Part shown: positions 51,170 through 59,657 of the stretch, one piece after another
Numbering within the stretch: the stretch's first letter is position 1
How the letters are laid out: every line of letters begins with the position of its first letter
Assembly: GCF_018130145.1 (NCBI RefSeq)
Contig: NZ_JAFCMB010000005.1
Coordinates: forward strand, 62,001-126,000
Length of the DNA stretch: 64,000 nt
Reading direction: 5' to 3'
DNA from: Bradyrhizobium sp. AUGA SZCCT0176
Lineage (GTDB): Bacteria; Pseudomonadota; Alphaproteobacteria; Rhizobiales; Xanthobacteraceae
Notes under the pieces: model-generated
The model's input: the letters and a program-made list of their open reading frames with translations, nothing else
What the model was told of the DNA's origin: nothing
Database searches by the model: none
Translations under genes and position numbers: made by a program

Positions 51170-52831
51170 ATGTCCGCATTGCCATCCGTTTCCGGGAAAG
51201 TTTCCGAGAGCTACGACGTCGTCGTGGTCGGCGCGGGCTTTGCCGGCATGTACATGCTGCATAAACTGCGCGGGCAGGGCTTTTCAGCGCGGGTCTATGA
51301 GCAGGGCGATGGCGTCGGCGGCACCTGGTACTGGAACCGCTATCCCGGCGCGCGCTGCGATGTCGAGAGCATGCAATATTCCTATTCGTTCTCCGAACAG
51401 CTGCAGCAGGAATGGGACTGGAGCGAGCGCTACGCGCCGCAGCCGGAGATTTTGAAGTACGCCAACCACGTCGCCGACCGTTTTGGTCTCCGTCCCGACA
51501 TCCAGTTCAACACCGTCGTCGAACGCGCGGAGTTCGATGAGCGTACCAACCTCTGGTCGGTCGCCACCTCCGACGGCAAGACCGTGACCGCAAAATTCGT
51601 CGTGCTCGCCACCGGCTGCCTGTCGAACGCACGGATGCCCGAGATCAAGGGTCTCGATAGTTTTGAGGGCAAGATCTATCACACCGGACACTGGCCGCAT
51701 GGAACCGTCGATTTCACCGGCCAGCGCGTCGGTGTGATCGGCACGGGATCGTCGGGCATCCAGTCGGTGCCTGTGATCGCCGAGCAGGCCGGCCACCTCA
51801 CGGTGTTTCAGCGCACCGCGAATTTCTCAATTCCCGCCCGCAACGCCATGCTGACCGAGGAAGAGCGGCAGGCGTTCCGCGCCAAATATCCGGAAGTCAG
51901 GCAATTCGCGCGCACGGAATCGCGCAACGGCATCTATACCGAAATGCCCGACCGCGGCGCGCTTGACGATGGCGACAACGAGCGCCGCTCCAAATACGAA
52001 GCGCGCTGGAACCGCGGCGGGCTCACCTTCATGTCTGTCTACAACAACCTCGCGCTGGACCAGGCCGCCAACGACACCGCCGCCGATTTCGTCCGCGAAA
52101 AGATCGCCGAAATCGTCAAGGATCCCGAGAAGGCAAGATTGCTGCAGCCGAACAATCATCCGATCGGCTCAAAGCGCATCTGCATCGACACCGAATATTT
52201 TTCGACCTTCAACCGTCCGAACGTGACGCTGGTCGACATCAAGGCCAACCCGATCGAGGAGATCACGGCCAATGCCGTCCGCACCGGCGGCAAGGACTAC
52301 GAAGTCGATGCATTGGTGCTGGCGACCGGCTTCGACGCGATGACCGGGTCGGTCGCCAGGATCGACATCCGCGGCCGCAATGGACAGACGCTGAACCAGA
52401 AATGGGCCGAGGGTCCGCGCACCTATCTCGGCCTGATGAGCGCCGGCTTTCCCAATCTCTTCGTCATCACCGGTCCCGGCAGCCCGTCGGTGCTGTCGAA
52501 CATGATCGTCTCGATCGAGCAGCATGTCGACTGGATCACCGACTGCGTGACCTATATGCGCGACCGCGGCTTTGAGGCCATGGAAGCCAAAAAGGACGCC
52601 GAGGATAATTGGGTCGCCCACGTCAACGAAGTCGCCTACACCACGCTCTATCCGCAGGCCAATTCCTGGTACATGGGCGCCAACGTCCCCGGCAAGCCAC
52701 GCATCTTCATGCCTTATATCGGCGGCGTCGGGCCTTATCGGCAGATCTGCGACGACGTCGCGGCGAAGGGGTATGAGGGCTTTGCGATGACGGGCGCGGA
52801 GCCCGCGCAGAAACGTGCCGCGTCATCCTGA
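51170..52831 (+). CDS. Flavin-containing monooxygenase, Baeyer-Villiger type
   Basis: The 553-residue protein has two Rossmann motifs: FAD-binding VVVVGAGFAGMYML near residues 18-31 and NADPH-binding GVIGTGSSGIQSVP near 185-200. Between them lies the Baeyer-Villiger fingerprint F-x-G-x3-H-x3-W in FEGKIYHTGHW. It would oxidise ketones to esters using NADPH and O2. The ATG at 51170 follows GAGGGAG (51154-51160), 9 bases before it. Divergent from the nitronate monooxygenase gene, with a 239-base gap. A family E repeat follows. Substrate unknown. Confidence 0.9.
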   Translation: MSALPSVSGKVSESYDVVVVGAGFAGMYMLHKLRGQGFSARVYEQGDGVGGTWYWNRYPGARCDVESMQYSYSFSEQLQQEWDWSERYAPQPEILKYANHVADRFGLRPDIQFNTVVERAEFDERTNLWSVATSDGKTVTAKFVVLATGCLSNARMPEIKGLDSFEGKIYHTGHWPHGTVDFTGQRVGVIGTGSSGIQSVPVIAEQAGHLTVFQRTANFSIPARNAMLTEEERQAFRAKYPEVRQFARTESRNGIYTEMPDRGALDDGDNERRSKYEARWNRGGLTFMSVYNNLALDQAANDTAADFVREKIAEIVKDPEKARLLQPNNHPIGSKRICIDTEYFSTFNRPNVTLVDIKANPIEEITANAVRTGGKDYEVDALVLATGFDAMTGSVARIDIRGRNGQTLNQKWAEGPRTYLGLMSAGFPNLFVITGPGSPSVLSNMIVSIEQHVDWITDCVTYMRDRGFEAMEAKKDAEDNWVAHVNEVAYTTLYPQANSWYMGANVPGKPRIFMPYIGGVGPYRQICDDVAAKGYEGFAMTGAEPAQKRAASS

Positions 52832-52838
52832 GTTCTAT

Positions 52839-52928
52839 CGTCATGCCCGGGCTTGTCCCGGGCATCCACGCCTTGCTTTCTGCGTTGTTGCAAAGACGTG
52901 GATGGCCGGGACAAGCCCGGCCATGACG
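52839..52928. repeat. Intergenic inverted repeat, family E
   Basis: CGTCATGCCCGGGCTTGTCCCGGGCATCC pairs with GGATGGCCGGGACAAGCCCGGCCATGACG-type sequence at the right, so a hairpin of about 29-base arms forms between convergent genes. Confidence 0.9.
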
Positions 52929-52945
52929 GAGGGTAGATCAGCGGA

Positions 52946-54097
52946 TCATCCCCGTAACCGCCGCGCCAACACCTCCACAAACCGATCCGCATCCGCCTCA
53001 TCATTGTAAACATGCGGCGATATCCGCAGCCGTCCCAATCGCGGCGCGACGTAGACGCCGTCGCTGGCCAGTCCCTCGACGAGTCCCGCCGGCATCCCGC
53101 CCTTGAACGCCAGGCTCAAAATATGCGGCGCGCGCAGCCGCGCATCCGGTACGCTGACGCCGATGTCTCGCACGCCTTCCGCAATCCGCTCCGTCAGCAT
53201 CGCGATACGCTGCACCACGGCCGCGGCGCCCCATTCGGCGAGCATTTCCATGCCAATGGACGCCATCTCCATCGAAATAAAATAATCGCGCTCGCCCATG
53301 TCGAAGCGGCGCGCATCGGGTACGTAATTGAGATCGGTGAAATAGACCGAATTCTCGGCGCGCACGTCGCGGCGGCCGGCTGAGGTCTGCTCCAGCGGAA
53401 TGCCGTTCTGATGGCGTTTTGCAACATAGAGAAAGGCGCGGCCGTAAGGCCCGAGCACCCATTTGTAGGTCGGGAACAGCACGAAATCCGGATCGAGACG
53501 CTTGACGTCCATCGCCAGCACACCGACGCCTTGCGTGGCGTCGATCAGGAACATCGCGCCGCGCGCCCTGAGCGCCGCGCTCACTTTGTCGACGTCGACC
53601 AGCCCGCCATCCGACCAGTGCACCGAGGAGATCGAGGCGAGGCTGACCGGCGCTGCACCCGATGTATCGATCACGGCCAGCACCGCCGACGTCCAGTCGC
53701 CGTCTTCGGGTTGTCGAACCGTCTCGACCGTGAACCCCTGCGCCTCGGCGCGCGCGTGCCATTCCAGCACCGGGGAGGAGTGATCGCTTTCCAGCACGAT
53801 CACGCGCGTTCCGCGGGGAATGGTCAAAAGCTTAGCCGCCGTCGCGACGCCGTAACTGATCGAGGGAGTCAGCGCGATATCGGATGGCTCGGCATTGATC
53901 AGGCGGGCAGCAGCGGCGCGTGCGCGTTCGTTCTGCTGGTTGGCAAAGGAAGCCGGCAGCGTCCATGGCGTGCCCTTGCGCCCGACCGCGGCGCGGCCGG
54001 CTTCCAAAGTCCGGATCGGCAAGGGGCTGTAGGAGGCGGCATTCAGGTAGCAAATCTCGCGCGGGATATCGAACAAAGCGCGTTGGGAGGCAAGCAT
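52946..54097 (-). CDS. Class V aminotransferase family PLP enzyme
   Basis: The 383-residue protein has YLNAASYSPLPIRT at the start, TPSISYGVATAAKLL, the PLP-supporting Asp186 in FLIDATQGVG and the Schiff-base Lys212 in FPTYKWVLGPYG. It is of the cysteine desulfurase/isopenicillin-epimerase-like group with the YKW-x2-GPYG pattern. It would act on an amino acid, perhaps desulfurating or racemising. The ATG at 54097 (MLASQRALF) has a GAGAGA motif upstream; a GTG at 54121 is an alternative. It is a single-gene unit convergent with the monooxygenase. Confidence 0.86.
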   Translation of the reverse strand: MLASQRALFDIPREICYLNAASYSPLPIRTLEAGRAAVGRKGTPWTLPASFANQQNERARAAAARLINAEPSDIALTPSISYGVATAAKLLTIPRGTRVIVLESDHSSPVLEWHARAEAQGFTVETVRQPEDGDWTSAVLAVIDTSGAAPVSLASISSVHWSDGGLVDVDKVSAALRARGAMFLIDATQGVGVLAMDVKRLDPDFVLFPTYKWVLGPYGRAFLYVAKRHQNGIPLEQTSAGRRDVRAENSVYFTDLNYVPDARRFDMGERDYFISMEMASIGMEMLAEWGAAAVVQRIAMLTERIAEGVRDIGVSVPDARLRAPHILSLAFKGGMPAGLVEGLASDGVYVAPRLGRLRISPHVYNDEADADRFVEVLARRLRG

Positions 54098-54282
54098 CCG
54101 GAAGATCTCTCTTGTGGTGACCCGTCCATTATGGCCGATCCCGGCCGGGCCAGCCACAAAGGCATTGCTCCGAGTACAACTCTGCCGCGCCTCATGATTT
54201 TATTTGCTGAACCTGGGCTATGGCAGGCGCGACCAAAGGGCGTTCGCAGAGCTCCACGATATCAGTGGCAACAGAGGCGGCC

Positions 54283-54645
54283 ATGTCACTTTCCTACGAA
54301 ACCCAACGACCCATCGCCTCGGACAATATCGTCGCCGGCGCGGTCTACGTCCTTTACGGCGTAGGATATTTCGCCGGGATTACAGCGCTGATGGGCGTCA
54401 TCATCGCGTATGTGAAAGTCGAAGATACCGACCCCGTGATGCAGTCGCATTTCCGGTTTCAGATCAGGACCTTCTGGATCGGACTGCTGTACCTTGCGAT
54501 CGGCATTCCGTTGAGCCTGGTGCTGATCGGCCTGCCGATTGTTGCCTGGTGGTTCATCTGGTCGCTCATCCGCATCGTCAAGGGCGGCTTGTTGAGCATC
54601 GAGCACAAACCGATCGTCAATCCCAGGTCCTGGCTGTTCGGATAG
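54283..54645 (+). CDS. DUF4870-type small membrane protein
   Basis: The 120-residue protein starts at the ATG at 54283 and has about three membrane segments (GAVYVLYGVGYFAGITALMGVIIAYV, FWIGLLYLAIGIPLSLVLIGL and IVAWWFIWSLIRIV) with the conserved SHFRFQIRTFWIG pairing, typical of the DUF4870 family. The C-terminal KPIVNPRSWLFG is basic. It is found widely in alphaproteobacteria, with unknown role. A longer in-frame start at 54220 has no signal character. Confidence 0.8.
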   Translation: MSLSYETQRPIASDNIVAGAVYVLYGVGYFAGITALMGVIIAYVKVEDTDPVMQSHFRFQIRTFWIGLLYLAIGIPLSLVLIGLPIVAWWFIWSLIRIVKGGLLSIEHKPIVNPRSWLFG

Positions 54646-54664
54646 TCTGGCGGGGGACTGCCCC

Positions 54665-54910
54665 CTAAACCTCCAGCCACTCCTTGCGCACGCCGGCATT
54701 GGCGGCGAGTTCCGCCGGTGTTCCCTCGAACACGATGCGGCCGTGGCCCATCACATAGAGGCGGCGGGAAATCTTCAGTGCGATGGTGAGCTTCTGCTCC
54801 ACCAGAAGAATCGCGGTGCCACGGCGCGCGATTTCGTCGAGCAGGGTGCCGACCTGTTCGACCAGCTTTGGCGCGAGCCCCTCCGTCGGCTCGTCGATGA
54901 TCGCGACATG
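54665..54910 (-). pseudogene. Truncated livF-type ABC ATPase remnant
   Basis: The reading frame keeps the last 82 residues of a LivF-type ATPase: Walker B IIDEPTEGLAPKL, LLDEIARRGTAILLVEQKLTIALKISRRLYVMGHGRIVFEGTPAELAANAGVRKEWLEV. Walker A, Q-loop and signature are missing; upstream of about 54910 the frame continues without LivF-like residues. There are no liv permease genes here. It is a decayed fragment, probably of an old transporter operon, distinct from the intact livF at 34503. Confidence 0.8.
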
Positions 54911-55068
54911 GACCTGACGCGGACCGCCACGGGAATTGTTGGGCTGCCATGCAGCATCTTGCGGTTGGCGGCGACAGCCCCAAGGTATACCAGACTCACG
55001 CATTGTAATTCCGCCGCGCGGCAGATCGCCTCTATCACACGGCCGAAAGAAGCCTGGAGCCAACACGA

Positions 55069-55965
55069 ATGAACGACGTTGTTACCGACCCCACCGCCTA
55101 TGTGCCGCCCCAAGTCTGGACCTGGAATAAAGCAAGCGGCGGCCGCTTCGCCAGCATCAACCGGCCGATCGCAGGCCCCACGCATGACAAGGAACTGCCG
55201 GTCGGCCGGCATCCGTTTCAGCTCTATTCGCTGGCGACGCCGAACGGCGTCAAGGTCACCGTCATGTTCGAGGAGTTGCTTGCGGCTGGTCACAGCGGCG
55301 CCGAGTATGACGCGTGGCTGATCAAGATCGACGGCAACCAGTTCGGCAGCGGCTTTGTCGCTGTCAATCCGAACTCCAAGATCCCGGCGCTGATGGACCG
55401 CAGCGGACCGAAGCCGATCCGGCTGTTCGAATCCGGCGCGATCCTGATGCATCTGGCTGAAAAGTTCGGTGCCTTTCTGCCGGCAGGCGGCGAGGCGCGG
55501 GCGGAATGCCTGTCATGGCTGTTCTGGCAGATGGGCAGCGCGCCGTTTCTCGGTGGCGGCTTCGGCCATTTCTACGCCTACGCGCCGACCAAGATCGAAT
55601 ACGCCATCGATCGCTACGCCATGGAGGTGAAGCGTCAGCTCGACGTGCTCGACCGGCGGCTTGCCGACAATGAATATCTCGCCGGCAGCGAATACACGAT
55701 TGCCGACATGGCCACCTGGCCGTGGTACGGCGCGCTTGCGAAGGGTCTCGTCTACGGCGCCGGCGAATTCCTGTCGGTGCACGAATACAAGAACGTGCAG
55801 CGCTGGACCGACGCGATTGCAAAGCGCCCGGCGGTGAAGCGCGGGCGCATGGTCAACCGGATCTCGGGCGATCCGGCCAGCCAGCTGCACGAGCGGCATG
55901 AAGCCAGCGATTTCGACACCAACACGCAGGACAAGATCGGCGAGCCGAGCAACGCACCGACGTAG
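55069..55965 (+). CDS. yghU: Glutathione-dependent disulfide-bond oxidoreductase, YghU-type GST
   Basis: The 298-residue protein has a long N-terminal extension, then a GST thioredoxin fold (HPFQLYSLATPNGVKVTVMFEELL, NPNSKIPALMDRSG, RLFESGAILMHLAEKF) and a helical C-terminal domain (YEMEVKRQLDVLD-like, EYTIADMATWPWYG). The asparagine/threonine pair in LATPNGVK replaces the usual catalytic Tyr/Ser, as in YghU and YfcG, which bind two glutathiones and reduce disulfides. The start ATG at 55069 is the natural first codon. A repeat follows after 2 bases. Confidence 0.9.
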   Translation: MNDVVTDPTAYVPPQVWTWNKASGGRFASINRPIAGPTHDKELPVGRHPFQLYSLATPNGVKVTVMFEELLAAGHSGAEYDAWLIKIDGNQFGSGFVAVNPNSKIPALMDRSGPKPIRLFESGAILMHLAEKFGAFLPAGGEARAECLSWLFWQMGSAPFLGGGFGHFYAYAPTKIEYAIDRYAMEVKRQLDVLDRRLADNEYLAGSEYTIADMATWPWYGALAKGLVYGAGEFLSVHEYKNVQRWTDAIAKRPAVKRGRMVNRISGDPASQLHERHEASDFDTNTQDKIGEPSNAPT

Positions 55966-55967
55966 TT

Positions 55968-56063
55968 CGTAGGGTGGGCAAAGGCGCACTTGCGCCGTGC
56001 CCACCACGCTTATCCGTGCAAATAATTGGAGTGGTGGGCACGCCTCGCTTTGCCCACCCTACG
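55968..56063. repeat. Intergenic inverted repeat, family D
   Basis: CGTAGGGTGGGCA at the left pairs with TGCCCACCCTACG at the right, with an inner GCGCAC / GTGGGC section. Related copies at 56851-56943 and 57240-57319. Confidence 0.9.
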
Positions 56064-56091
56064 AACAAAAAATCCGAACCGAGGAAACCGC

Positions 56092-56847
56092 ATGCCTACT
56101 TTCGAAAAAGGCGCCGTTCGTATCCACTACGAGGAGGCCGGCTCCGGCTTTCCGCTACTGATGATCGCCGGCGGCGGATTGAACTCGACGATCGCGGGCC
56201 TGTCGGGCAGTTACCCGCCGTTCGATTCGTTCGAGGAGTTCAAGGGCGAGTACCGCTGTATCGCGGCCGATTTACGCAACGCCAATACCGGGCAATCCAC
56301 CGGCCCGCTCGAAATCGACCGGCCCTGGGATTCCCACACCGACGATCATCTCGGCCTGATGGATCACCTCGGAATCAACAAGTTCATGGTGCTCGGCTTC
56401 TGCATCGGCGGCCCCCTGATCTGGAATCTGCTGAAGCGCGCGCCGGACCGCATCGTTGCCGCCGTGCTGGCGCAACCGTCAGGCTCGCGTCCCGAGATGC
56501 GCGATTTGTTCTACGACAACAATACCAAAGGCTGGGCGCCGGAGCTCTTGAAGCAGCGGCCCGACATCACCGCGGAGACAACAGATAAGTTCCTGACCAA
56601 AATGTACCGCACCAATCCCGACTTCGTCTTCACGGTGACGCGCGACTTCGTGCGCCAGTGCCGGACACCGGTGCTGATCCTGCCCGACGATATTCCGGCA
56701 CACCCTTATGCGGTCGCGATGGAGTCGGCGATGCTGGCGCCGAACGCGGAAGTCAGCATGTTTCCGTGGAAGGAGCCCAAGGAGCGGATACCGCTGGCGG
56801 TACGCCAGATCCGCTCGTTCCTGCGCGCGCACCGGCCGGTGGCGTAG
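56092..56847 (+). CDS. Alpha/beta hydrolase
   Basis: The 251-residue protein has LLMIAGGGLNSTIA (oxyanion region), DLRNANTGQSTGP, the nucleophile elbow position GFCIGG with Cys in place of Ser (as in dienelactone hydrolases), the acid in LILPDDIPAHP and a terminal region. The catalytic His is not clear from a short motif. The ATG at 56092 (MPTFEKGAVRI) fits the beginning of the fold, whereas a start at 56026 would lie in the repeat. Flanked by family D repeats on both sides. Substrate unknown; the Cys elbow is a noteworthy difference. Confidence 0.83.
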   Translation: MPTFEKGAVRIHYEEAGSGFPLLMIAGGGLNSTIAGLSGSYPPFDSFEEFKGEYRCIAADLRNANTGQSTGPLEIDRPWDSHTDDHLGLMDHLGINKFMVLGFCIGGPLIWNLLKRAPDRIVAAVLAQPSGSRPEMRDLFYDNNTKGWAPELLKQRPDITAETTDKFLTKMYRTNPDFVFTVTRDFVRQCRTPVLILPDDIPAHPYAVAMESAMLAPNAEVSMFPWKEPKERIPLAVRQIRSFLRAHRPVA

Positions 56848-56850
56848 CTT

Positions 56851-56943
56851 GTAGGGTGGGCAAAGCGAAGCGTGCCCACCATTTCAACCGCGTTTCGAAT
56901 GAAAATGGTGGGCGCGGCGCAAGCGCGCCTTTGCCCACCCTAC
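56851..56943. repeat. Intergenic inverted repeat, family D (overlaps a stop codon)
   Basis: GTAGGGTGGGCAAA pairs with TTTGCCCACCCTAC. The right end covers 56940-56942, the stop codon of the neighbouring minus-strand acetyltransferase gene. Confidence 0.9.
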
Positions 56944-57221
56944 GAAGCGCCCAGCAAGTCGTTATCTTCCGGATGCTTGCGCATGTAACCCTGGATGAAC
57001 TCGCATTCGACCGTGAGCTTGCGTCCCTGCGCCCGTACTGCATCGAGCGTCGTGCGCGCCAGTTTGGAGCCGACGCCTTTGCCGCCGAGCTCCGGCGGCA
57101 CTTCGGTATGCACCAGTGTGATCGCGCCTGGCGATTTCCGATAGGTGACAAAGGCGATCGCGCCTTCGATTTCGAGTTCAAACCGGTTGCCGGCTTCATT
57201 GTCGCGGAAAGTGTCGGTCAT
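56940..57221 (-). CDS. Small GNAT-family acetyltransferase (YjdJ-like)
   Basis: The 93-residue protein is of the small GNAT group (YjdJ/NATD1-like): RFELEIEGAIAFVTYRKSPG, the acetyl-CoA loop PPELGGKGVGSKLARTTL and the C-terminal VECEFIQGYMRKHPE. The ATG at 57221 starts MTDTFRDNEAG. The stop codon lies within a family D inverted repeat. Function of this group is uncertain; the residue CEFI..Y-x2-KHPE is characteristic. Confidence 0.85.
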   Translation of the reverse strand: MTDTFRDNEAGNRFELEIEGAIAFVTYRKSPGAITLVHTEVPPELGGKGVGSKLARTTLDAVRAQGRKLTVECEFIQGYMRKHPEDNDLLGAS

Positions 57222-57239
57222 GCGCGATCTCGTTTGGTG

Positions 57240-57319
57240 CGTAGGGTGGGTAGAGCGAAGCGAAACCAACCGTCTTAATCGGCAGCTATTGATGGGTTTC
57301 GCTGCGCTCTACCCATTCT
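57240..57319. repeat. Intergenic inverted repeat, family D-like
   Basis: GTAGGGTGGGTAGAGCGAAGCGAAACC pairs with GGGTTTCGCTGCGCTCTACCCATTC with a few mismatches. It is a variant of family D located between the GNAT gene and the flavin reductase gene. Confidence 0.85.
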
Positions 57320-57347
57320 GCAATCTAATCCACCTACAGATTACGAA

Positions 57348-57965
57348 CTACTTCGCCGGAAGTTCCGGCGCCGGCGGGAACACGACGCGGTCGTCGGTGC
57401 GGCAATAGCGGTCGGCGAACATGCGGCCGATCGGGTGGTAGCGCTCCATGTGCACGCGCATCGTCTGCGCATCCCACAATTCGTCGCGGATGTAGAAATT
57501 GATGCCTTCGCCCATGATCAGCGTGCGGTCGCCATTGACGTCGATGGTCTTCCAGATCTTGCACTCCATCGCCCAGGGCGCGTCGGCCAGCCGCGGCGCG
57601 GCGACACGGGTCGAGGGGGTGAGTTTCAAGCCGAGATAGCCGGGCTCGCCGACATCGGGCGGAAAGTCGCCGCTGGAATCGTGCATTGCCCGCGCCAGCG
57701 GCTCGTCGGTGAGGTTGACGACGAATTCGCCGGTGCGCTGGATGTTGACCAGCGTATCCTTGACGCGTCCGTCGGGCCGCAGATTGACCGCGAACATGCA
57801 CAGCGGCGGGTCTTCGCAGAACACATTGAAGAAGCTGAACGGCGCCGCGTTGACCACGCCGGTCGGGCCCACTGAAGTAACCCAGGCGATCGGCCGCGGC
57901 AGCACGAATCCGGCGAGCAGCTTGTAGCGCTCGCGCGGTTGCAGGTTTTCAGGCGCGTATTCCAT
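57348..57965 (-). CDS. Flavin reductase family protein (FMN-binding)
   Basis: The 205-residue protein has the flavin reductase-like fold: LLAGFVLPRPIAWVTSVGPTGVVNAAPFSFFNVFCEDPPLCMFAV near residues 15-55, with KDTLVNIQRTGEFVVNL further on. It binds FMN and would supply reduced flavin to a monooxygenase or act on its own. The ATG at 57965 has AGGAAACG upstream and the frame extends to 58133 only through the repeat. Single-gene unit. Confidence 0.87.
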   Translation of the reverse strand: MEYAPENLQPRERYKLLAGFVLPRPIAWVTSVGPTGVVNAAPFSFFNVFCEDPPLCMFAVNLRPDGRVKDTLVNIQRTGEFVVNLTDEPLARAMHDSSGDFPPDVGEPGYLGLKLTPSTRVAAPRLADAPWAMECKIWKTIDVNGDRTLIMGEGINFYIRDELWDAQTMRVHMERYHPIGRMFADRYCRTDDRVVFPPAPELPAK

Positions 57966-58028
57966 TCTGCGTTTCCTGTTTGACGCGTCGGGCGCGCGTG
58001 GGGACTCACTGCGAGCGAATTTGCGGAG

Positions 58029-58217
58029 GCACCCCCACCCCAACCCAACCCAAGAGCGAGCTTTGCTCGTCTCGACCCCCGCAAGGGCGGGAGAGGGGCG
58101 CGCTGGTGTTTGTCGAACGATCGAGAATAACAATGGTCGAGATTGAGCTCACTGCTCGTCACGCGCGGTGCTCGTCTCCCTCTCCCGCTCTTGCGGGGGA
58201 GGGCGGGGTGGGGGCGC
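58029..58217. repeat. Intergenic inverted repeat, family C, compound
   Basis: Left ACCCCCACCCC pairs with right GGGGTGGGGGCG. Between them lie the AGCGAGCTTTGCTCG hairpin, CCCCGCAAGGGCGGG and a second CTCCCGCTCTTGCGGGGGAGG hairpin, showing two joined units. The AGCGAGCTT motif is shared with 47950-48100. Confidence 0.82.
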
Positions 58218-58254
58218 CCCACGGGGATTCCCAGTAACGCGCCCCCAACCAACC

Positions 58255-59529
58255 TTACGGCATGCTCAGTTCGTGCCGTCCGACCACCATCCAGTGCACC
58301 TCATCCGGACCGTCGGCGAAGCGCAGATGCCGGACGTCCTGGTACATTTCGCCGAGCTGGCTCCATTGCGAAATGCCTGTGGCGCCGTGCATCTGGATCG
58401 CCTGGTCGATGATCTTGCAGGTGCGCTCGGGCACCATGGCTTTCACCATGCTGACCCAGATCCGCGCTTCCTTGTTGCCGAGCACGTCCATCGCCTTGGC
58501 GGCCTTGAGCACCATCAGACGCATCGCCTCGATTTCGCAGCGCGCCTGCGCGATGATCTGCAGATTGCCGCCGAGATGGGCGATCTTCTTGCCGAAGGCT
58601 TCGCGGGTGAGGCCGCGCGACACCATCAGGTCGAGCGCCTTTTCCGCCTTGCCGATGGTGCGCATGCAGTGATGGATGCGGCCCGGCCCTAAGCGAACCT
58701 GCGAAATCTCAAAGCCGCGGCCTTCGCCGAGCAGCATGTTTTCCTTCGGCACCCGGCAATTGTTGAAGCGCAGGTGCATGTGGCCGCGCGGCGCGTGGTC
58801 GTGGCCGAACACGTGCATCGGGCCCAGGATTTCCACGCCGGGGGTGTCGATCGGCACCAGGATCTGCGACTGCTGCTTGCTCGGCGGTGCATCCGGATTG
58901 GTCTTCACCATCACGATCATGATCTTGCAGCGCGGATCGCCGGCGCCGGAGATGTAGTACTTCTCGCCGTTGATCACCCATTCGTCGCCGACGAGCTTTG
59001 CCGAGGTCGAGATGTTCTTGGCGTCGGAGGAGGCGACATTCGGCTCGGTCATCGCATAGGCCGAGCGGATTTCACCGGCCAGCAGCGGCTTCAGCCATTT
59101 TTCCTTCTGAGCCTTGGTGCCGACGCGCTCCAGCACTTCCATGTTGCCGGTGTCGGGCGCCGAGCAGTTCATGGTCTCCGACGCCATCGGATTTTTCGCC
59201 AGCTCAACCGCGATATAGGCGTAGTCGAGGTTTTTGAGGCCCTGGCCGGTCTCGTCGTCGGGCAGGAAGAAGTTCCACAAACCTACTTCCTTGGCCTTGT
59301 CCTTGGCCTTCTGCAGGCACGCAAGCTGTTCCGGCGTAAAGCTCCAGCGGTCGGTCTTTTTCTCGCCAAGCTTTGCGAATTCGACCGACATCGGGTCGAC
59401 GGTTTCGCGGATGAACTTCTTGACGTGCTCGTAGAGCGGACGGACCTCGTCCGACATCCGGAGATCATTGAGTTCTTCGCCCGGATTGAGGTTGTAGGTC
59501 GTCGTTCGCGGGATGTAGGCGTGTTTCAT
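58255..59529 (-). CDS. Acyl-CoA dehydrogenase family protein
   Basis: The 424-residue enzyme has AYAMTEPNVASSDAKNI (FAD region), YYISGAGDP with the substrate region, RVPKENMLLGEGRGFEI, the QVRLGPGRIHHCMRTIGKAEKALDLM helix and QMHGATGISQWSQLGEMYQDVRHLRFADGPDEVH, which holds the C-terminal half typical of acyl-CoA dehydrogenases. It would dehydrogenate an acyl-CoA and pass electrons to ETF. The ATG at 59529 (MKHAYIPRTT) has GGGAGG upstream. A chain-length or branched preference cannot be told. Confidence 0.9.
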   Translation of the reverse strand: MKHAYIPRTTTYNLNPGEELNDLRMSDEVRPLYEHVKKFIRETVDPMSVEFAKLGEKKTDRWSFTPEQLACLQKAKDKAKEVGLWNFFLPDDETGQGLKNLDYAYIAVELAKNPMASETMNCSAPDTGNMEVLERVGTKAQKEKWLKPLLAGEIRSAYAMTEPNVASSDAKNISTSAKLVGDEWVINGEKYYISGAGDPRCKIMIVMVKTNPDAPPSKQQSQILVPIDTPGVEILGPMHVFGHDHAPRGHMHLRFNNCRVPKENMLLGEGRGFEISQVRLGPGRIHHCMRTIGKAEKALDLMVSRGLTREAFGKKIAHLGGNLQIIAQARCEIEAMRLMVLKAAKAMDVLGNKEARIWVSMVKAMVPERTCKIIDQAIQMHGATGISQWSQLGEMYQDVRHLRFADGPDEVHWMVVGRHELSMP

Positions 59530-59657
59530 CAGGGTCCTCCCATGCGGCGTTTTCCATTCTGCGGATAATCTTTGGAACGCGCCTGTTGGGCCGCAATCTA
59601 GACGCCTGCGCGGTCCCTGCACAAGCGGGACGAGGCTCCGCGCGCAGCGCCCTGCCG

